A stretch of DNA of 53,441 bases from Coriobacteriia bacterium (GCA_009785795.1 WQVN01000004.1:1-53441); one strand, 5' to 3'. Shown: positions 1 through 8,354, counted from the stretch's first letter. The notes: generated from the sequence alone by a model not told the origin. Made by a program: numbers and translations.

Positions 1-435
1 GTTGTCTTTATGGCACCTGCTGGAACATGCTTCACGCAAGAAATTGCCAATACCTATGCTGCTGACCATGATCGTCTGCTGCTGGTGTGTGGACGCTACG
101 AAGGTTTTGACCAGCGCGCTTTTGACTGGGCAGATGAATGCCTGTCTATAGGTGACTATGTGCTTGCAGGCGGAGAGCTCCCAGCAATGGTAGTCATCGA
201 GGCGGTGGCTAGACTATTGCCCAGCGTGCTTGGCAATAGCGAAAGTGTCCTTGTTGAGTCTTTTTCTGCGGACAACGATGGCTTGCTTGAACATCCTCAG
301 TACACAAGACCTGCTGATTTTCGCGGCCAAAAGGTTCCTGAAGTTTTGCTTTCTGGCAACCATGCAGAAATCGAAAAATGGCGACAGGAACAAGCACGGG
401 CAAATACGCGCCAATTGCGGCCAGACCTCTTGTAG
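1..435 (+). CDS. trmD: tRNA (guanine-N1)-methyltransferase TrmD, C-terminal part
   Basis: The frame is open from base 1, so the 5' end of the gene lies outside the window and 144 codons are visible. TrmD uses S-adenosylmethionine to methylate G37 next to the anticodon, which prevents frameshifting. The visible part carries hallmark SPOUT/TrmD segments: the CGRYEGFDQR motif, the IGDYVLAGGE knot motif, and the late LEHPQYTRP and PEVLLSGNHAEIEKWR stretches typical of the C-terminal domain. The protein ends normally, so only the N-terminus is missing. A TrmD gene beside lepB is a common bacterial arrangement (rimM-trmD-rplS-lepB region), although no rplS separates them here. Confidence 0.95.
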   Translation, partial: VVFMAPAGTCFTQEIANTYAADHDRLLLVCGRYEGFDQRAFDWADECLSIGDYVLAGGELPAMVVIEAVARLLPSVLGNSESVLVESFSADNDGLLEHPQYTRPADFRGQKVPEVLLSGNHAEIEKWRQEQARANTRQLRPDLL

Positions 436-516
436 TGCTGTTTTAAGTCTGCTGTAGTGGTAGAACTGTCAACGTTTTGACACACATAAGCGTATGGCAG
501 TAGCACAATGATTTAG

Positions 517-522
517 TATAAT
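517..522 (+). promoter_or_regulatory. candidate -10 box upstream of lepB
   Basis: A perfect TATAAT lies 58 bases before the lepB ATG. A TTGACA at 477-482 is too far upstream to be its partner (34 bases), and no good -35 lies at the usual distance, so this is a weak assignment. A Shine-Dalgarno AAGGAA sits at about 569-574. Confidence 0.3.
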
Positions 523-580
523 AATCCAGTGCGAATCCACGCATATAAATCTGAAAAGGAAATACAAGACAAGGAACATA

Positions 581-1501
581 ATGAGTGCAAAAGGACACAG
601 TCCTTCTAATAGAGAAAAATCGCGCAAGCGCAAATTCGTAACGCCCACGCCACGACAACAGTCGCACTGGGCTGATGATGGTCCGCCACCCGTGCCTCCA
701 CATTGGACTGATGGTGACCAACCGCTCGTGCTGCCACATTGGACTGATGCACCTGCACAGCCTCCAGCACACAGACAAGGAGCTCCTGCATTGAACCAGC
801 AAGTTATGCCATATCCACCGATACCCAGCACTCCTGTTCTGCCCCCAATTCCTGCACAAGAAAGGTTGTCAGAAGTAGCTCCACAACTATCTAAGCAACC
901 ACAAATGTCGCGAAAAGCAGATGCGCAAGAACGCAAGCTGGATACGCGTGAAGTTACGGGCAAATGGCTGGTTGAAACCGCTGCCCTCATAGTTTTAGCG
1001 TTTGTGATTGCTATGGGTGTCAGAATGTTTATAGTGGAACCATATCGCATTCCAACAGGATCTATGCTTCCAGCAATCCAGATTGATGATCAGATACTGA
1101 TTTATCGCTTAGGTGCGCATTTGGGCAGTGAGCCTGAAGCGGCTGACATCGTAGTTTTCTATGATCCAACAGGAGCATTTCCCAACCTAGTAAAGCGCGT
1201 TATCGCGACCGAAGGTCAGATTGTCTATATTGGGGAAAGTGGTGAAGTGTCAATTGATGGGCAGGTGATTTCTGAGCCGTATGTATATGGCTTGCCCACA
1301 CATCCCTTAGGACCTGATCCAACACAAGGGGCTCCTATCGAATATCCTTTTACTGTTCCTGAAGGAACGGTATGGGTCATGGGGGATAACCGAACAAACA
1401 GTGCGGACAGTAGATCTTTTGGCCCCGTTCCTGTGTCAGAAGTGAAGGGGACGGCGTTCTTCACATATTGGCCGCTGTCTAATTTCGCCCCTCTTGAGTA
1501 A
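581..1501 (+). CDS. lepB: signal peptidase I with long proline-rich cytoplasmic extension
   Basis: This is a membrane-anchored serine protease that removes signal peptides from exported preproteins. The catalytic domain starts after one membrane segment (about residues 128-150). It contains the PTGSMLP motif with nucleophile Ser161 and the NLVKRVIA motif with general base Lys205, followed by the late MGDNRTNSADSRSFG box. The first ~120 residues are an unusual cytoplasmic region rich in Pro, His and Gln. It has three imperfect copies of an HW(A/T)D unit with proline-rich spacers (residues ~28-56). The start is chosen because AAGGAA lies 6 bases before this ATG. At 306 residues it is longer than many Gram-positive signal peptidases because of this extension. 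It is a likely processing enzyme for the exported proteins encoded in this window. Confidence 0.93.
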   Translation: MSAKGHSPSNREKSRKRKFVTPTPRQQSHWADDGPPPVPPHWTDGDQPLVLPHWTDAPAQPPAHRQGAPALNQQVMPYPPIPSTPVLPPIPAQERLSEVAPQLSKQPQMSRKADAQERKLDTREVTGKWLVETAALIVLAFVIAMGVRMFIVEPYRIPTGSMLPAIQIDDQILIYRLGAHLGSEPEAADIVVFYDPTGAFPNLVKRVIATEGQIVYIGESGEVSIDGQVISEPYVYGLPTHPLGPDPTQGAPIEYPFTVPEGTVWVMGDNRTNSADSRSFGPVPVSEVKGTAFFTYWPLSNFAPLE

Positions 1502-1516
1502 TGATCTCTGCGTCGT

Positions 1517-1571
1517 TTGTAAAATCTGATTGCACACGTAGCTTAGTACGCTTTGCAATCAGATTTTACAA
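1517..1571. repeat. 18-bp perfect inverted repeat downstream of lepB
   Basis: The arms are 1517-1534 and 1554-1571, perfectly complementary over 18 bp, separated by 19 bases. This can form a strong hairpin just after the lepB stop. It has no clear T-tract, so it may be a factor-dependent or bidirectional terminator or an mRNA-stabilising stem. An adjacent weaker dyad pairs CTCCTTGA (1574-1581) with TCAAGGAG (1600-1607). Confidence 0.6.
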
Positions 1572-1616
1572 GACTCCTTGACCTTGAACATTTCATTACT
1601 CAAGGAGATTATCTTG

Positions 1617-1625
1617 TGCTATACT
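1617..1625 (+). promoter_or_regulatory. extended -10 promoter for rplJ-rplL
   Basis: TGCTATACT is an extended -10 element just upstream of the L10 leader and gives a predicted start near 1632. There is no convincing -35 at 17 bases. An alternative pair upstream is TTGAAC (1584-1589) with GATTAT (1607-1612), spacing 17. The same extended -10 word occurs before glyQ. Confidence 0.45.
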
Positions 1626-1644
1626 TATCCACTGTTGATAATTG

Positions 1645-1826
1645 AATTGTGTGCTGCCACAGACAGTCGGTTCTCGAATGAGAATAATGAAGTGCCTTAG
1701 CTTATTGGTGCTTCGCCCACCGAGGTAGTCGTTTTATGCTGATACGTTCAACACTGCTTAATGTGCAGGTTTGGACGTGCTCTGCTGATAGATGCGACCC
1801 TCGTGACACTGTTCCGAGGGTTTTTT
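1645..1826 (+). ncRNA. ribosomal protein L10 leader (autoregulatory 5' UTR)
   Basis: The long untranslated stretch before rplJ starts with bases resembling the conserved L10(L12)4-binding leader (CACAGACAGTCGG, then TTCTCGAATGAGAA and GCCCACCGAGGTAG). It ends in a Rho-independent hairpin with six Ts. In the known family, excess L10-L12 complex binds the leader and favours termination ahead of rplJ. The exact 5' boundary is inferred from motif resemblance and was not computed. Confidence 0.75.
1797..1826 (+). terminator. intrinsic attenuator in the L10 leader
   Basis: CCCTCG (1798-1803) pairs with CGAGGG (1815-1820) and is followed directly by six Ts (1821-1826). It lies about 80 bases before the rplJ start, where premature termination of the rplJL transcript would be controlled. 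Confidence 0.8.
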
Positions 1827-1906
1827 ATTGTCCGCGCACTACCTGTGCGCAAGCAGGCAATAGATCTGCGCAGCTCACTACTGAACTGCATGTGAAAGGA
1901 GGATAT

Positions 1907-2428
1907 ATGCCTGCAAAAACAAAACTTGCTGTTGTTGCAGAAATTAAGGAGCGTTTTGTTGACTGCCCTAATGTATTGCTGGTCGACTATCGTGGCCTGG
2001 ACGTGCAAGCTGTTTCACAGTTGCGTCGCGAATTGCGCGAATCTGGCGGTGATATGGTTGTTTACAAGAACACTCTGACACAGATTGCTATGCGTGAACT
2101 TGCTTTGCCATCTATGGAAGAAATGCTCGAAGGTCCAAGCGCCTTCGTTTTCGCTCAGGGCGATCCTGTGACTTCTGCAAAAGTTTTGGCAAACTTTGCA
2201 AAAGAAAACGAAGCCCTGGAACTAAAGGGTGGACTGGTGCAAAGTCAGGTCATTGATAGCGCGGGACTTAAGGCACTTGCAACCTTGCCGTCACGCGATG
2301 AGCTACTGGCAAAACTTCTGGGTACAATCAGCAATCCAGCTCGTGGTATGGCTACCGTACTATCGGGGTCAGCACGCGGTCTGGTTACCGCACTCAGTGC
2401 TTTGCAAGAACAGAAAGAAGCTGCATAG
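1907..2428 (+). CDS. rplJ: 50S ribosomal protein L10
   Basis: L10 anchors the L7/L12 stalk to the large ribosomal subunit and represses its own operon. The 173-residue protein has the typical L10 opening with VVAEIKERF and LLVDYRGLDV, the central VVYKNTL motif, and a C-terminal helix (LLGTISNPARG... ALQEQ) that would bind L12 dimers. The start is the ATG at 1907, preceded by the strong ribosome site AAAGGAGG. An upstream in-frame ATG at 1736 lies inside the leader RNA and is rejected. It is followed 114 bases later by rplL, as in the standard rplJL operon. Confidence 0.96.
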   Translation: MPAKTKLAVVAEIKERFVDCPNVLLVDYRGLDVQAVSQLRRELRESGGDMVVYKNTLTQIAMRELALPSMEEMLEGPSAFVFAQGDPVTSAKVLANFAKENEALELKGGLVQSQVIDSAGLKALATLPSRDELLAKLLGTISNPARGMATVLSGSARGLVTALSALQEQKEAA

Positions 2429-2542
2429 CATGCAGTGATGAGGTTATTTTGACCTTTGTGTAATTTTTTAAGTAGATTTGACTGAAGAGAAACGGCGTGC
2501 ACACGACGTGTGGAGCGCTACCTAATGAAAGGAACGAACAAC

Positions 2543-2926
2543 ATGGCTGTATCACGTGACGAGATTATTGAGGCGTTAAAGGAAATGCCAGCTCTGGAAC
2601 TATCCGAGCTAGTCAAGGAACTCGAAGAAGTATTTGGTGTAAGTGCTGCTGCTCCTATGGCAGTTGTTGCTGGTGGCGCTGCTGCTGGTGGAGATGCTCC
2701 TGCTGCAGACGAAAAGACTGACTTTGACGTAATCCTTGAAGGATTTGGCGATAACAAGGTTGCAGTTATCAAGGTAGTAAAGGCAATCACTGGTCTTGGT
2801 CTAAAAGAAGCAAAAGAACTTGTAGATGGCGCACCAAAGCCTATCAGCGAGGGTGTTGCAAAGGACAAGGCAGAAGAGATGAAAACTCAGCTCGAAGAAG
2901 CAGGAGCAGCAGTTACGCTAAAATAG
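2543..2926 (+). CDS. rplL: 50S ribosomal protein L7/L12
   Basis: This is the stalk protein that recruits translational GTPases. The 127-residue length is typical. It has an N-terminal dimerisation helix ([23 protein letters not shown]), an Ala/Gly-rich hinge (residues ~45-60) and a C-terminal domain with the conserved [20 protein letters not shown] and LVDGAPKPI segments. The ATG at 2543 is preferred over the in-frame upstream start at 2510 because AAAGGAAC precedes it and the protein then begins as family members do. It is co-transcribed with rplJ and closed by a strong terminator. Confidence 0.96.
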   Translation: MAVSRDEIIEALKEMPALELSELVKELEEVFGVSAAAPMAVVAGGAAAGGDAPAADEKTDFDVILEGFGDNKVAVIKVVKAITGLGLKEAKELVDGAPKPISEGVAKDKAEEMKTQLEEAGAAVTLK

Positions 2927-2954
2927 TATGTGTACATATTAATTTGCTGGGAGG

Positions 2955-2986
2955 TCGGTCGTCTGTTTTGCAGGCGACCGATTTTT
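2955..2986 (+). terminator. Rho-independent terminator of rplJ-rplL
   Basis: TCGGTCGTCTG (2955-2965) pairs with CAGGCGACCGA (2971-2981) with one G-T wobble, followed by five Ts (2982-2986). It lies 29 bases after the rplL stop. Confidence 0.88.
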
Positions 2987-3091
2987 ATATGTACGCTCAT
3001 GTGATACAAGGATACGTATTATAGAGACTTTGTCTGTGCCAAGTATCTGAGATAATGGGAAAGTATAGCTATTCTAAGGGAAGGACTTGCC

Positions 3092-3949
3092 ATGATCAAT
3101 CTGCAAGACATTATCATCGATCCCGAATTCAAGTACTTGCTGCCACTTCTTGACCCAGAATCTTTTGCGACACTCGAGACTGACATTTTAGAATATGGCT
3201 GCCGTGATGCACTTGTACTGTGGAAAGATCACAGTCGAGAAGACCAAAGCATTCTAATTGATGGGCATAATCGTTATGAGATATTGCTCAAGCACGGTCT
3301 GCCGTTCAGCATTACCTACATGGAATTTGACTCACGTGAAGAAGTCACAATCTGGATAATCACAACACAAATTGCACGTCGCAACCTTGCTGCCTTACAG
3401 CTTTCATATTACCGAGGAATGCACTATATGGCAGATAAGCAACTGGTGGGAAGACCTAGAAATGACGACGATGAAAAAAGTGCGCAAACTGAGCACATTT
3501 TAGGATCTACAGCAAATCGCCTTGCAAAGAAATACAATGTTGACTCCAGCACGATTAGACGAGATGCTCGAGTTACACAAGGAATTGCTGCTATTGGCAC
3601 ATTCTCTTCAAACGCGAAACAAAAGATTCTTGCAGGAGAGGTGCCCATTACTCGCACAAAGCTACAAGCACTCGCAACTGCAGAACCTGCACGCGTTGCT
3701 GAAGTTGCTACTGCTATTGATGACGGTACCTTTGAGCGCAGACCTGCTGTTGATAGTGGGCAGGTTGCTTCAGCAGAGCGTCCAGCTACTGTGCAAGATC
3801 TAGCCTTTGCAACAACTAGCATCAGACGTAACTTTACACGTGAGTTGCGTCAATTAGAGCGCAGTGATGACCCATCAACACTTGCAACTGCAAAACCAGT
3901 CCTGCGCGCATATATTGCGAGCCTCGAAGAACTGTATAGACAGCTGTAG
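3092..3949 (+). CDS. ParB/Srx-fold domain protein, solitary
   Basis: This 285-residue protein has a ParB N-terminal-like fold, shown by the LIDGHNRYEI motif (the nucleotide-binding 'GHNR' region, about residues 55-65). A helical central segment with a candidate helix-turn-helix (NRLAKKYNVDSSTIRRDAR, ~141-159) follows. The C-terminus ends in a helical, possibly dimerising segment (RELRQLERSDDP...). GGGAAGGA lies 7 bases before the ATG. No parA, plasmid replication gene or obvious parS cluster is nearby, so this is unlikely to be the chromosomal Spo0J. Similar stand-alone ParB-like proteins occur on mobile elements and as transcription regulators. Its function cannot be assigned from sequence alone. 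A plausible promoter is TTTGTC (3029-3034) with GATAAT (3051-3056). Confidence 0.75.
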   Translation: MINLQDIIIDPEFKYLLPLLDPESFATLETDILEYGCRDALVLWKDHSREDQSILIDGHNRYEILLKHGLPFSITYMEFDSREEVTIWIITTQIARRNLAALQLSYYRGMHYMADKQLVGRPRNDDDEKSAQTEHILGSTANRLAKKYNVDSSTIRRDARVTQGIAAIGTFSSNAKQKILAGEVPITRTKLQALATAEPARVAEVATAIDDGTFERRPAVDSGQVASAERPATVQDLAFATTSIRRNFTRELRQLERSDDPSTLATAKPVLRAYIASLEELYRQL

Positions 3950-4408
3950 CCTAAGTATTTTGCAATTGACTCAATTTGGGAGATGTGTCGTACATCACTC
4001 TGCAGGGTTATCCAGCTCAAGTAAGTCGTTAATCGACACAGTGGTCTAACGCGAGCTAGAGGTTCAGCGCAAGGAGTAAATAGACACGCAAGGAACAATA
4101 TGCTTGTTATAATACATGGCATAAACGTGCAAACAGGCAGAGAGATAGCTAGGCAGACAACAAGTGCTGGAATTGGCAACACAAGGGCAACACCAATACA
4201 GCAAGGTTGTACTCTTATCGTAAATCCAACCAGATTCCGTGCAACCATCCTAAGTAATGCACGTGCAGACCCTCGCTGTACAGGCAATTCATTGCAATTT
4301 GCTGGACGTGGTTATTTGCGCAGACATTAGCACAATAAAGGCTTATATATGCAGCCATAGAAGTATGTCAGACATGGGGAAAGTTTAACCTTGGTAGGGA
4401 GAATTTTG
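3950..4408. other. 460-base gap with no confident gene
   Basis: A + strand frame (4100-4330, 76 codons) has no recognisable content. On the - strand, a frame covering 4287-3850 has about 50 very hydrophobic residues near its start (PCCIGVALVLPIPALVVCLA and onward), then a cysteine- and serine-rich tail that runs antisense into the ParB-domain gene. It could be a decayed membrane-protein gene or chance. No strong ribosome site supports either frame. The last 30 bases contain the ribosome site for the gene at 4409. Confidence 0.4.
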
Positions 4409-4909
4409 ATGAGAGAGAAAAGTAATTATAGTAGCTACAGAGGTCAATTTTTCTCAAATGTTGGCTGCACCATCCTCATTCACGTTCTTATGACGGTACT
4501 TGGTGCTTTAGGAGTTATCTTAGGATCAACCTTTCAAGATTTTGCTTTTATCGCCATTTTCTTTGTACTTGCAGTAATTGGATATCCACTTTTTGGCTAT
4601 CTGGTATTGCGGGTACTACCAAAAAACAACCTGCTTTCTGTGTTCATTTTGACGCTACTGCTAGCAGTAGCGTCAATCATTCTTATTATCGTGAGTGTGC
4701 CATCAGATAGTGCTTTGGGTCTTCTTTCCTTTGCGAATTTTCCTGCATACATGATTACGACTATGCTTATTGGTTTTGATGGCATCATCGATTTTGCACA
4801 TGCTGAATATCTTGCATTCTTTGTAGCAGCATTTATTCCATCACCGCTTATGTATCTTGGACTGCGACTCAGAATGCATAGAGAAAGTAGACAGGCATCA
4901 GCTGCATAA
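4409..4909 (+). CDS. small polytopic membrane protein, unknown function
   Basis: A 166-residue protein with about four to five predicted membrane segments (around residues 16-35, 40-65, 75-100, 110-130 and 135-155) and a basic C-terminal tail (RLRMHRESRQ). The ATG at 4409 is chosen because AGGGAG lies 7 bases upstream. A TTG at 4391 is also in frame but overlaps that site. No family is recognised. The closing segment (FIPSPLMYLGLRLRMHR) resembles the end of the membrane protein at 48222-48860 (LLPPLLMYAGLCLRAWR), so the two may be distant relatives. The gene stands alone between the ParB-domain gene and the ABC exporter. Confidence 0.7.
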   Translation: MREKSNYSSYRGQFFSNVGCTILIHVLMTVLGALGVILGSTFQDFAFIAIFFVLAVIGYPLFGYLVLRVLPKNNLLSVFILTLLLAVASIILIIVSVPSDSALGLLSFANFPAYMITTMLIGFDGIIDFAHAEYLAFFVAAFIPSPLMYLGLRLRMHRESRQASAA

Positions 4910-5060
4910 ATCAGCAATCAGTGTTCTGAGTGTCAAAAAAGAAGGGAAGAGAGATTAGTGAACTTCGTAAGACGCTCAACCATTAGCGCGGCAAGGAATC
5001 TGAAGCCTCCTTTCTTCACGCGTGCTTCTGTGACAGGCTCTTGCTGCCCGGTGCATCCTG

Positions 5061-5086
5061 CTTGTCCTATAATCTTGTCCTATAAT
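5061..5086 (+). promoter_or_regulatory. tandemly duplicated -10 promoter, leaderless start
   Basis: The 13-mer CTTGTCCTATAAT occurs twice head to tail (5061-5073 and 5074-5086), giving two perfect TATAAT boxes. The second ends 8 bases before the ATG of the ABC ATPase, so transcription would begin at or next to the start codon. No Shine-Dalgarno is present. A TTGCTG at 5041 is a poor -35 partner. Confidence 0.6.
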
Positions 5087-5094
5087 AGATTGTC

Positions 5095-5847
5095 ATGAGT
5101 GACAACAACCCAGACAACTTAGCCCCCCATAGCACTGACCCGTTGATACGTCTTACCGACGTCAACAAGATATATGAAACAGGTGGCATACGCTTTCCTG
5201 CACTACTTGACGTAAATCTGGAAGTATATCCAGGCGAATTCATTGGACTGATTGGAAAATCAGGTAGTGGCAAAACAACGCTCATCAACATGATTACAGG
5301 CATTGACCATCTGACCTCTGGTGAAATCTGGATTGATGGCACTGCTGTACATTCCCTTAATGAAAATCGCATGGCAATTTGGCGTGGTAGAACCATTGGC
5401 GTCGTGTTCCAATTCTTCCAGTTGCTTCCCACACTAACTGCCATTGAAAATGCCATGTTGCCCATGGACTTTTGCAATATCCATGCACGTGCAGACCGCG
5501 CAGATGTTGCCCTGCACTATTTGGAGCAGGTTGAAATGGCAGATCATGCCTATAAGCTGCCAACTGAACTGTCTGGTGGACAGCAGCAGCGCGTGGCCAT
5601 TGCTCGTGCACTTGCCAATGATCCTCCCCTTATAGTTGCAGATGAACCCACAGGAAACCTGGACAGCAAGACAGCAGATTCGGTATTTAGCCTGTTTGAA
5701 AGTCTGGTTGCACGTGGCAAGACTATCGTTATGGTGACTCATGACAGGGACTTGGCAAAGCGCGTTACACGCAGCCTGCATGTAACCGATGGCAGAATAA
5801 CCAGTGACGTTACAAGTGACATTGTGAGCGATGTCCAGGTTCAGTAG
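5095..5847 (+). CDS. ABC transporter ATP-binding protein, MacB/LolD type
   Basis: The 250-residue ATPase has Walker [10 protein letters not shown], a Q-loop ([14 protein letters not shown]), signature LSGGQQQR, Walker [10 protein letters not shown], the D-loop GNLDSKT and the switch His in MVTHD. The [13 protein letters not shown] segment and overall size match the LolD/MacB/FtsE group, which power mechanotransmission or lipoprotein and peptide export rather than import. The ATG at 5095 directly follows a duplicated -10 and has no ribosome site, so it is probably translated from a leaderless mRNA. Its 3' end overlaps the permease gene by 17 bases, implying coupled translation. Confidence 0.92.
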   Translation: MSDNNPDNLAPHSTDPLIRLTDVNKIYETGGIRFPALLDVNLEVYPGEFIGLIGKSGSGKTTLINMITGIDHLTSGEIWIDGTAVHSLNENRMAIWRGRTIGVVFQFFQLLPTLTAIENAMLPMDFCNIHARADRADVALHYLEQVEMADHAYKLPTELSGGQQQRVAIARALANDPPLIVADEPTGNLDSKTADSVFSLFESLVARGKTIVMVTHDRDLAKRVTRSLHVTDGRITSDVTSDIVSDVQVQ

Positions 5848-8341
5848 ACAATTCGTACGCAACATGAATATTGCACCACGCACGGTAAAGGTGCTACGCG
5901 ATCTTAGTGCGAACAAATCGCGCACTTTCCTTGTGGTTCTTTCCATTGCTGTTGGTATTTTTGCAATTGCTTCTACCTTGGGCGCACGTCAAGTTCTTCT
6001 GCGTGAGTTTGACCATGGATTCGAGCTGAGTCAACGACACTCAATTTCTTTTACCCTTGATGACCGCTCAACGGGGGTTGATGGGGTTGTGCGTCAAATC
6101 GACGGGCGCGATGATGTGCTGGGGACTTCTGCGCGTCGCGCGAGCAGTATGAGCTTTACGATAGTGCCTGACGACATGTCAAATGAAGATGCACTCTCAA
6201 CTTTGCCAGCTCCTGGTCAAGACCGAGAGATTATTCACATTCATGCACTGGACACAGATGGGTTCTTGCAGCCACAGGTATCACGCTTCCATCCTTTAAG
6301 CACGCGTGCCTGGCCGCCAAGCACAAATGACATCATTATCGAGGCAAGTGCTCTACAGGTATACGACTTTGAAATTGGTGATCGCTTATTGCTCGAAGCA
6401 CCCTTTGGCAAAGCAGTGTTTCGAATTGCGGGTTTTTCCCATGACATTAATGCAGTACCCGCAATGTTTTTCAATCAAGTTGAAGCCTTTGTCACAATGG
6501 ACGCACTCCACCGCTTGGGCATACCCGCAGAACCTAATCGTATTCTAATAAATGTTGATCCAGAACTATCCAGAGTTCAAGTTGCGCGCATTGCTGACAG
6601 TATTGAGGAGGAACAACTTAATCCGGCACAGATAATCGTTAGTCGTAAAGAAGTTCCTGAGCCAGATTTTCATTTTTTTGGCAGTATGTTTGAAGCGGTC
6701 AGCGTACTACTGCTGGTAATGGCGTTTATGGCGCTCGCACTATCTGCTTTTCTGGTGATTACGACAACAAATGCAATCTTGATACAGCAGACACGTCAGC
6801 TGGGCATCATGAAGGCTATTGGGGGACGGCGCAGTCAAATTACTGCGCTCTATATCAAGCTTGTTCTTGCCTATGGTGTGCTGGCATTACTACTGGGGCT
6901 GCCTTTTGGCATCATATTTGGCTATGGTTTCATCGACTATGCTGCAGGTGTTTTGAACTTCTATATTTTTGAAATGACCTATCCCTTGTGGGTTATTGTG
7001 CTGCTGGCTGCGGTCAGCTTGTTGCTGCCTTTGTGTGCAGCATTTTTTCCCATTATGCGTGGAGTAAGACGTCCTATTGTAGATTCGTTAGGTTCGTATG
7101 CGAACCTCGTCAAATTTGGCGGTGGCTGGCTGGACCGAACCTTAAGCAAAATCACTTTTTTATCCAGACCAACGGCACTTGCTTTGCGCTCGACCTTTGC
7201 GCGTAAAGGCCGTTTGGCATTGACTCTGACAACGCTTGCACTTGCATCTGCAGTAGTAATGTCGGTCTTTTCTGCACACGCCTCGCTGCAGCTGACTGTC
7301 GATACTATTGGTAGCTGGTGGCGCTATGATGCACAAATCACCTTTGCGCATCCTGTTGACAATGATAGTCTTAAGCGTATTGCTCTTGAAAATGATGATG
7401 TTGTCTATGCTGAAACCTGGATAGATGGGCGCGTTACTATTAGTCGTCCTGATGGTACGACAAACGATTCGTTTTGGACACTGGGCGTGCCTGCCGATAC
7501 ACGCATCCTTGATTTTGATTTCGAGCATGGCTACTGGCCAGAACCAGGCAGTCAAGGTGTTGTTATTACGACCGAGCTCTTTACAACAGAAGAATACCTG
7601 CTGCCTCCTGCAACGGTGACCCTGATTGTAGGCGGGCAAGAAATTGAGCGTCCTGTCACGGGCATTGCTACAGGTTCGCTGCAGGGAGCGACGATGTTCA
7701 TGTGTCGTGACGACCTTGCAGATTTGCAGGGTATTGTTGGTGCGTCTACCAGAGTAGTGGTGCAGGCAGATGGCAGCCAGTTTTCGCATGCTGATCGCCA
7801 GACCATATTTGCACGCGCTGACTTGCAGCAATCAATCCTTGATGACTTAGATGAGCACTATCTGAATCATGGCTATGTTGTTGCGTCGACGCAAACGGCA
7901 GCAGGTCAACTTGAAGCATCGAGCGAGCATCTGGACATCTTGACGACCTTTCTATTAATAATGGCTTTAGCCCTTGCCGTTGTGGGCATCATTGGACTGT
8001 CTGGATCGATGACGCTTACGGTGATTGAGTCAACACGTGAAATTGGCATAATGAGGTCAGTTGGTGCCAGTCATCGTGCAATATTTGGTGTCTATATCAC
8101 GCAAGGACTGGTCGTTGGTACAATATCGTGGTTCCTGGGGGCATGGTTGTCATGGCCTATGTCATATGGCCTAATGGCAGCACTACGTGCCGCACTTGAG
8201 ATGCGCCTTTCCTACACTTTTGCTCCTGTGGGTGTTGTCGTATGGCTGGTAATGGTGTGGATAATATCAGCAGTCGCAAGTCTGCTGCCTGCCTGGCGTG
8301 CTTCACAAGTTAGTATTCGTGATGCAATCTCTCATGAATAG
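5831..8341 (+). CDS. ABC transporter permease with two FtsX domains
   Basis: The 836-residue protein has a first membrane segment near residues 34-55, then a large extracytoplasmic domain (~60-285), and a three-helix FtsX-type block (~290-410, including TRQLGIMKAIGG). A further anchor follows at ~465-485, then a second extracytoplasmic domain, and a second FtsX block (~715-836, including TREIGIMRSVGAS). This duplicated architecture is typical of Gram-positive MacB/LolE-like permeases that work with the ATPase encoded just upstream. The substrate is unknown; antimicrobial peptides or lipoproteins are usual for the family. The start ATG lies inside the ATPase gene. Confidence 0.9.
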   Translation: MSRFSRQFVRNMNIAPRTVKVLRDLSANKSRTFLVVLSIAVGIFAIASTLGARQVLLREFDHGFELSQRHSISFTLDDRSTGVDGVVRQIDGRDDVLGTSARRASSMSFTIVPDDMSNEDALSTLPAPGQDREIIHIHALDTDGFLQPQVSRFHPLSTRAWPPSTNDIIIEASALQVYDFEIGDRLLLEAPFGKAVFRIAGFSHDINAVPAMFFNQVEAFVTMDALHRLGIPAEPNRILINVDPELSRVQVARIADSIEEEQLNPAQIIVSRKEVPEPDFHFFGSMFEAVSVLLLVMAFMALALSAFLVITTTNAILIQQTRQLGIMKAIGGRRSQITALYIKLVLAYGVLALLLGLPFGIIFGYGFIDYAAGVLNFYIFEMTYPLWVIVLLAAVSLLLPLCAAFFPIMRGVRRPIVDSLGSYANLVKFGGGWLDRTLSKITFLSRPTALALRSTFARKGRLALTLTTLALASAVVMSVFSAHASLQLTVDTIGSWWRYDAQITFAHPVDNDSLKRIALENDDVVYAETWIDGRVTISRPDGTTNDSFWTLGVPADTRILDFDFEHGYWPEPGSQGVVITTELFTTEEYLLPPATVTLIVGGQEIERPVTGIATGSLQGATMFMCRDDLADLQGIVGASTRVVVQADGSQFSHADRQTIFARADLQQSILDDLDEHYLNHGYVVASTQTAAGQLEASSEHLDILTTFLLIMALALAVVGIIGLSGSMTLTVIESTREIGIMRSVGASHRAIFGVYITQGLVVGTISWFLGAWLSWPMSYGLMAALRAALEMRLSYTFAPVGVVVWLVMVWIISAVASLLPAWRASQVSIRDAISHE

Positions 8342-8354
8342 CCTTAGCGCATTC

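Noticed and set aside
469-1050. - strand frames antisense to lepB
   Set aside because: They lie opposite the lepB coding region, have no ribosome site and contain only cysteine/glycine-rich low-complexity residues.
7160-7831. 223-codon - strand frame within the ABC permease
   Set aside because: It is antisense to a clear FtsX-type permease, is rich in Cys and Arg typical of shadow frames, and lacks a ribosome site.
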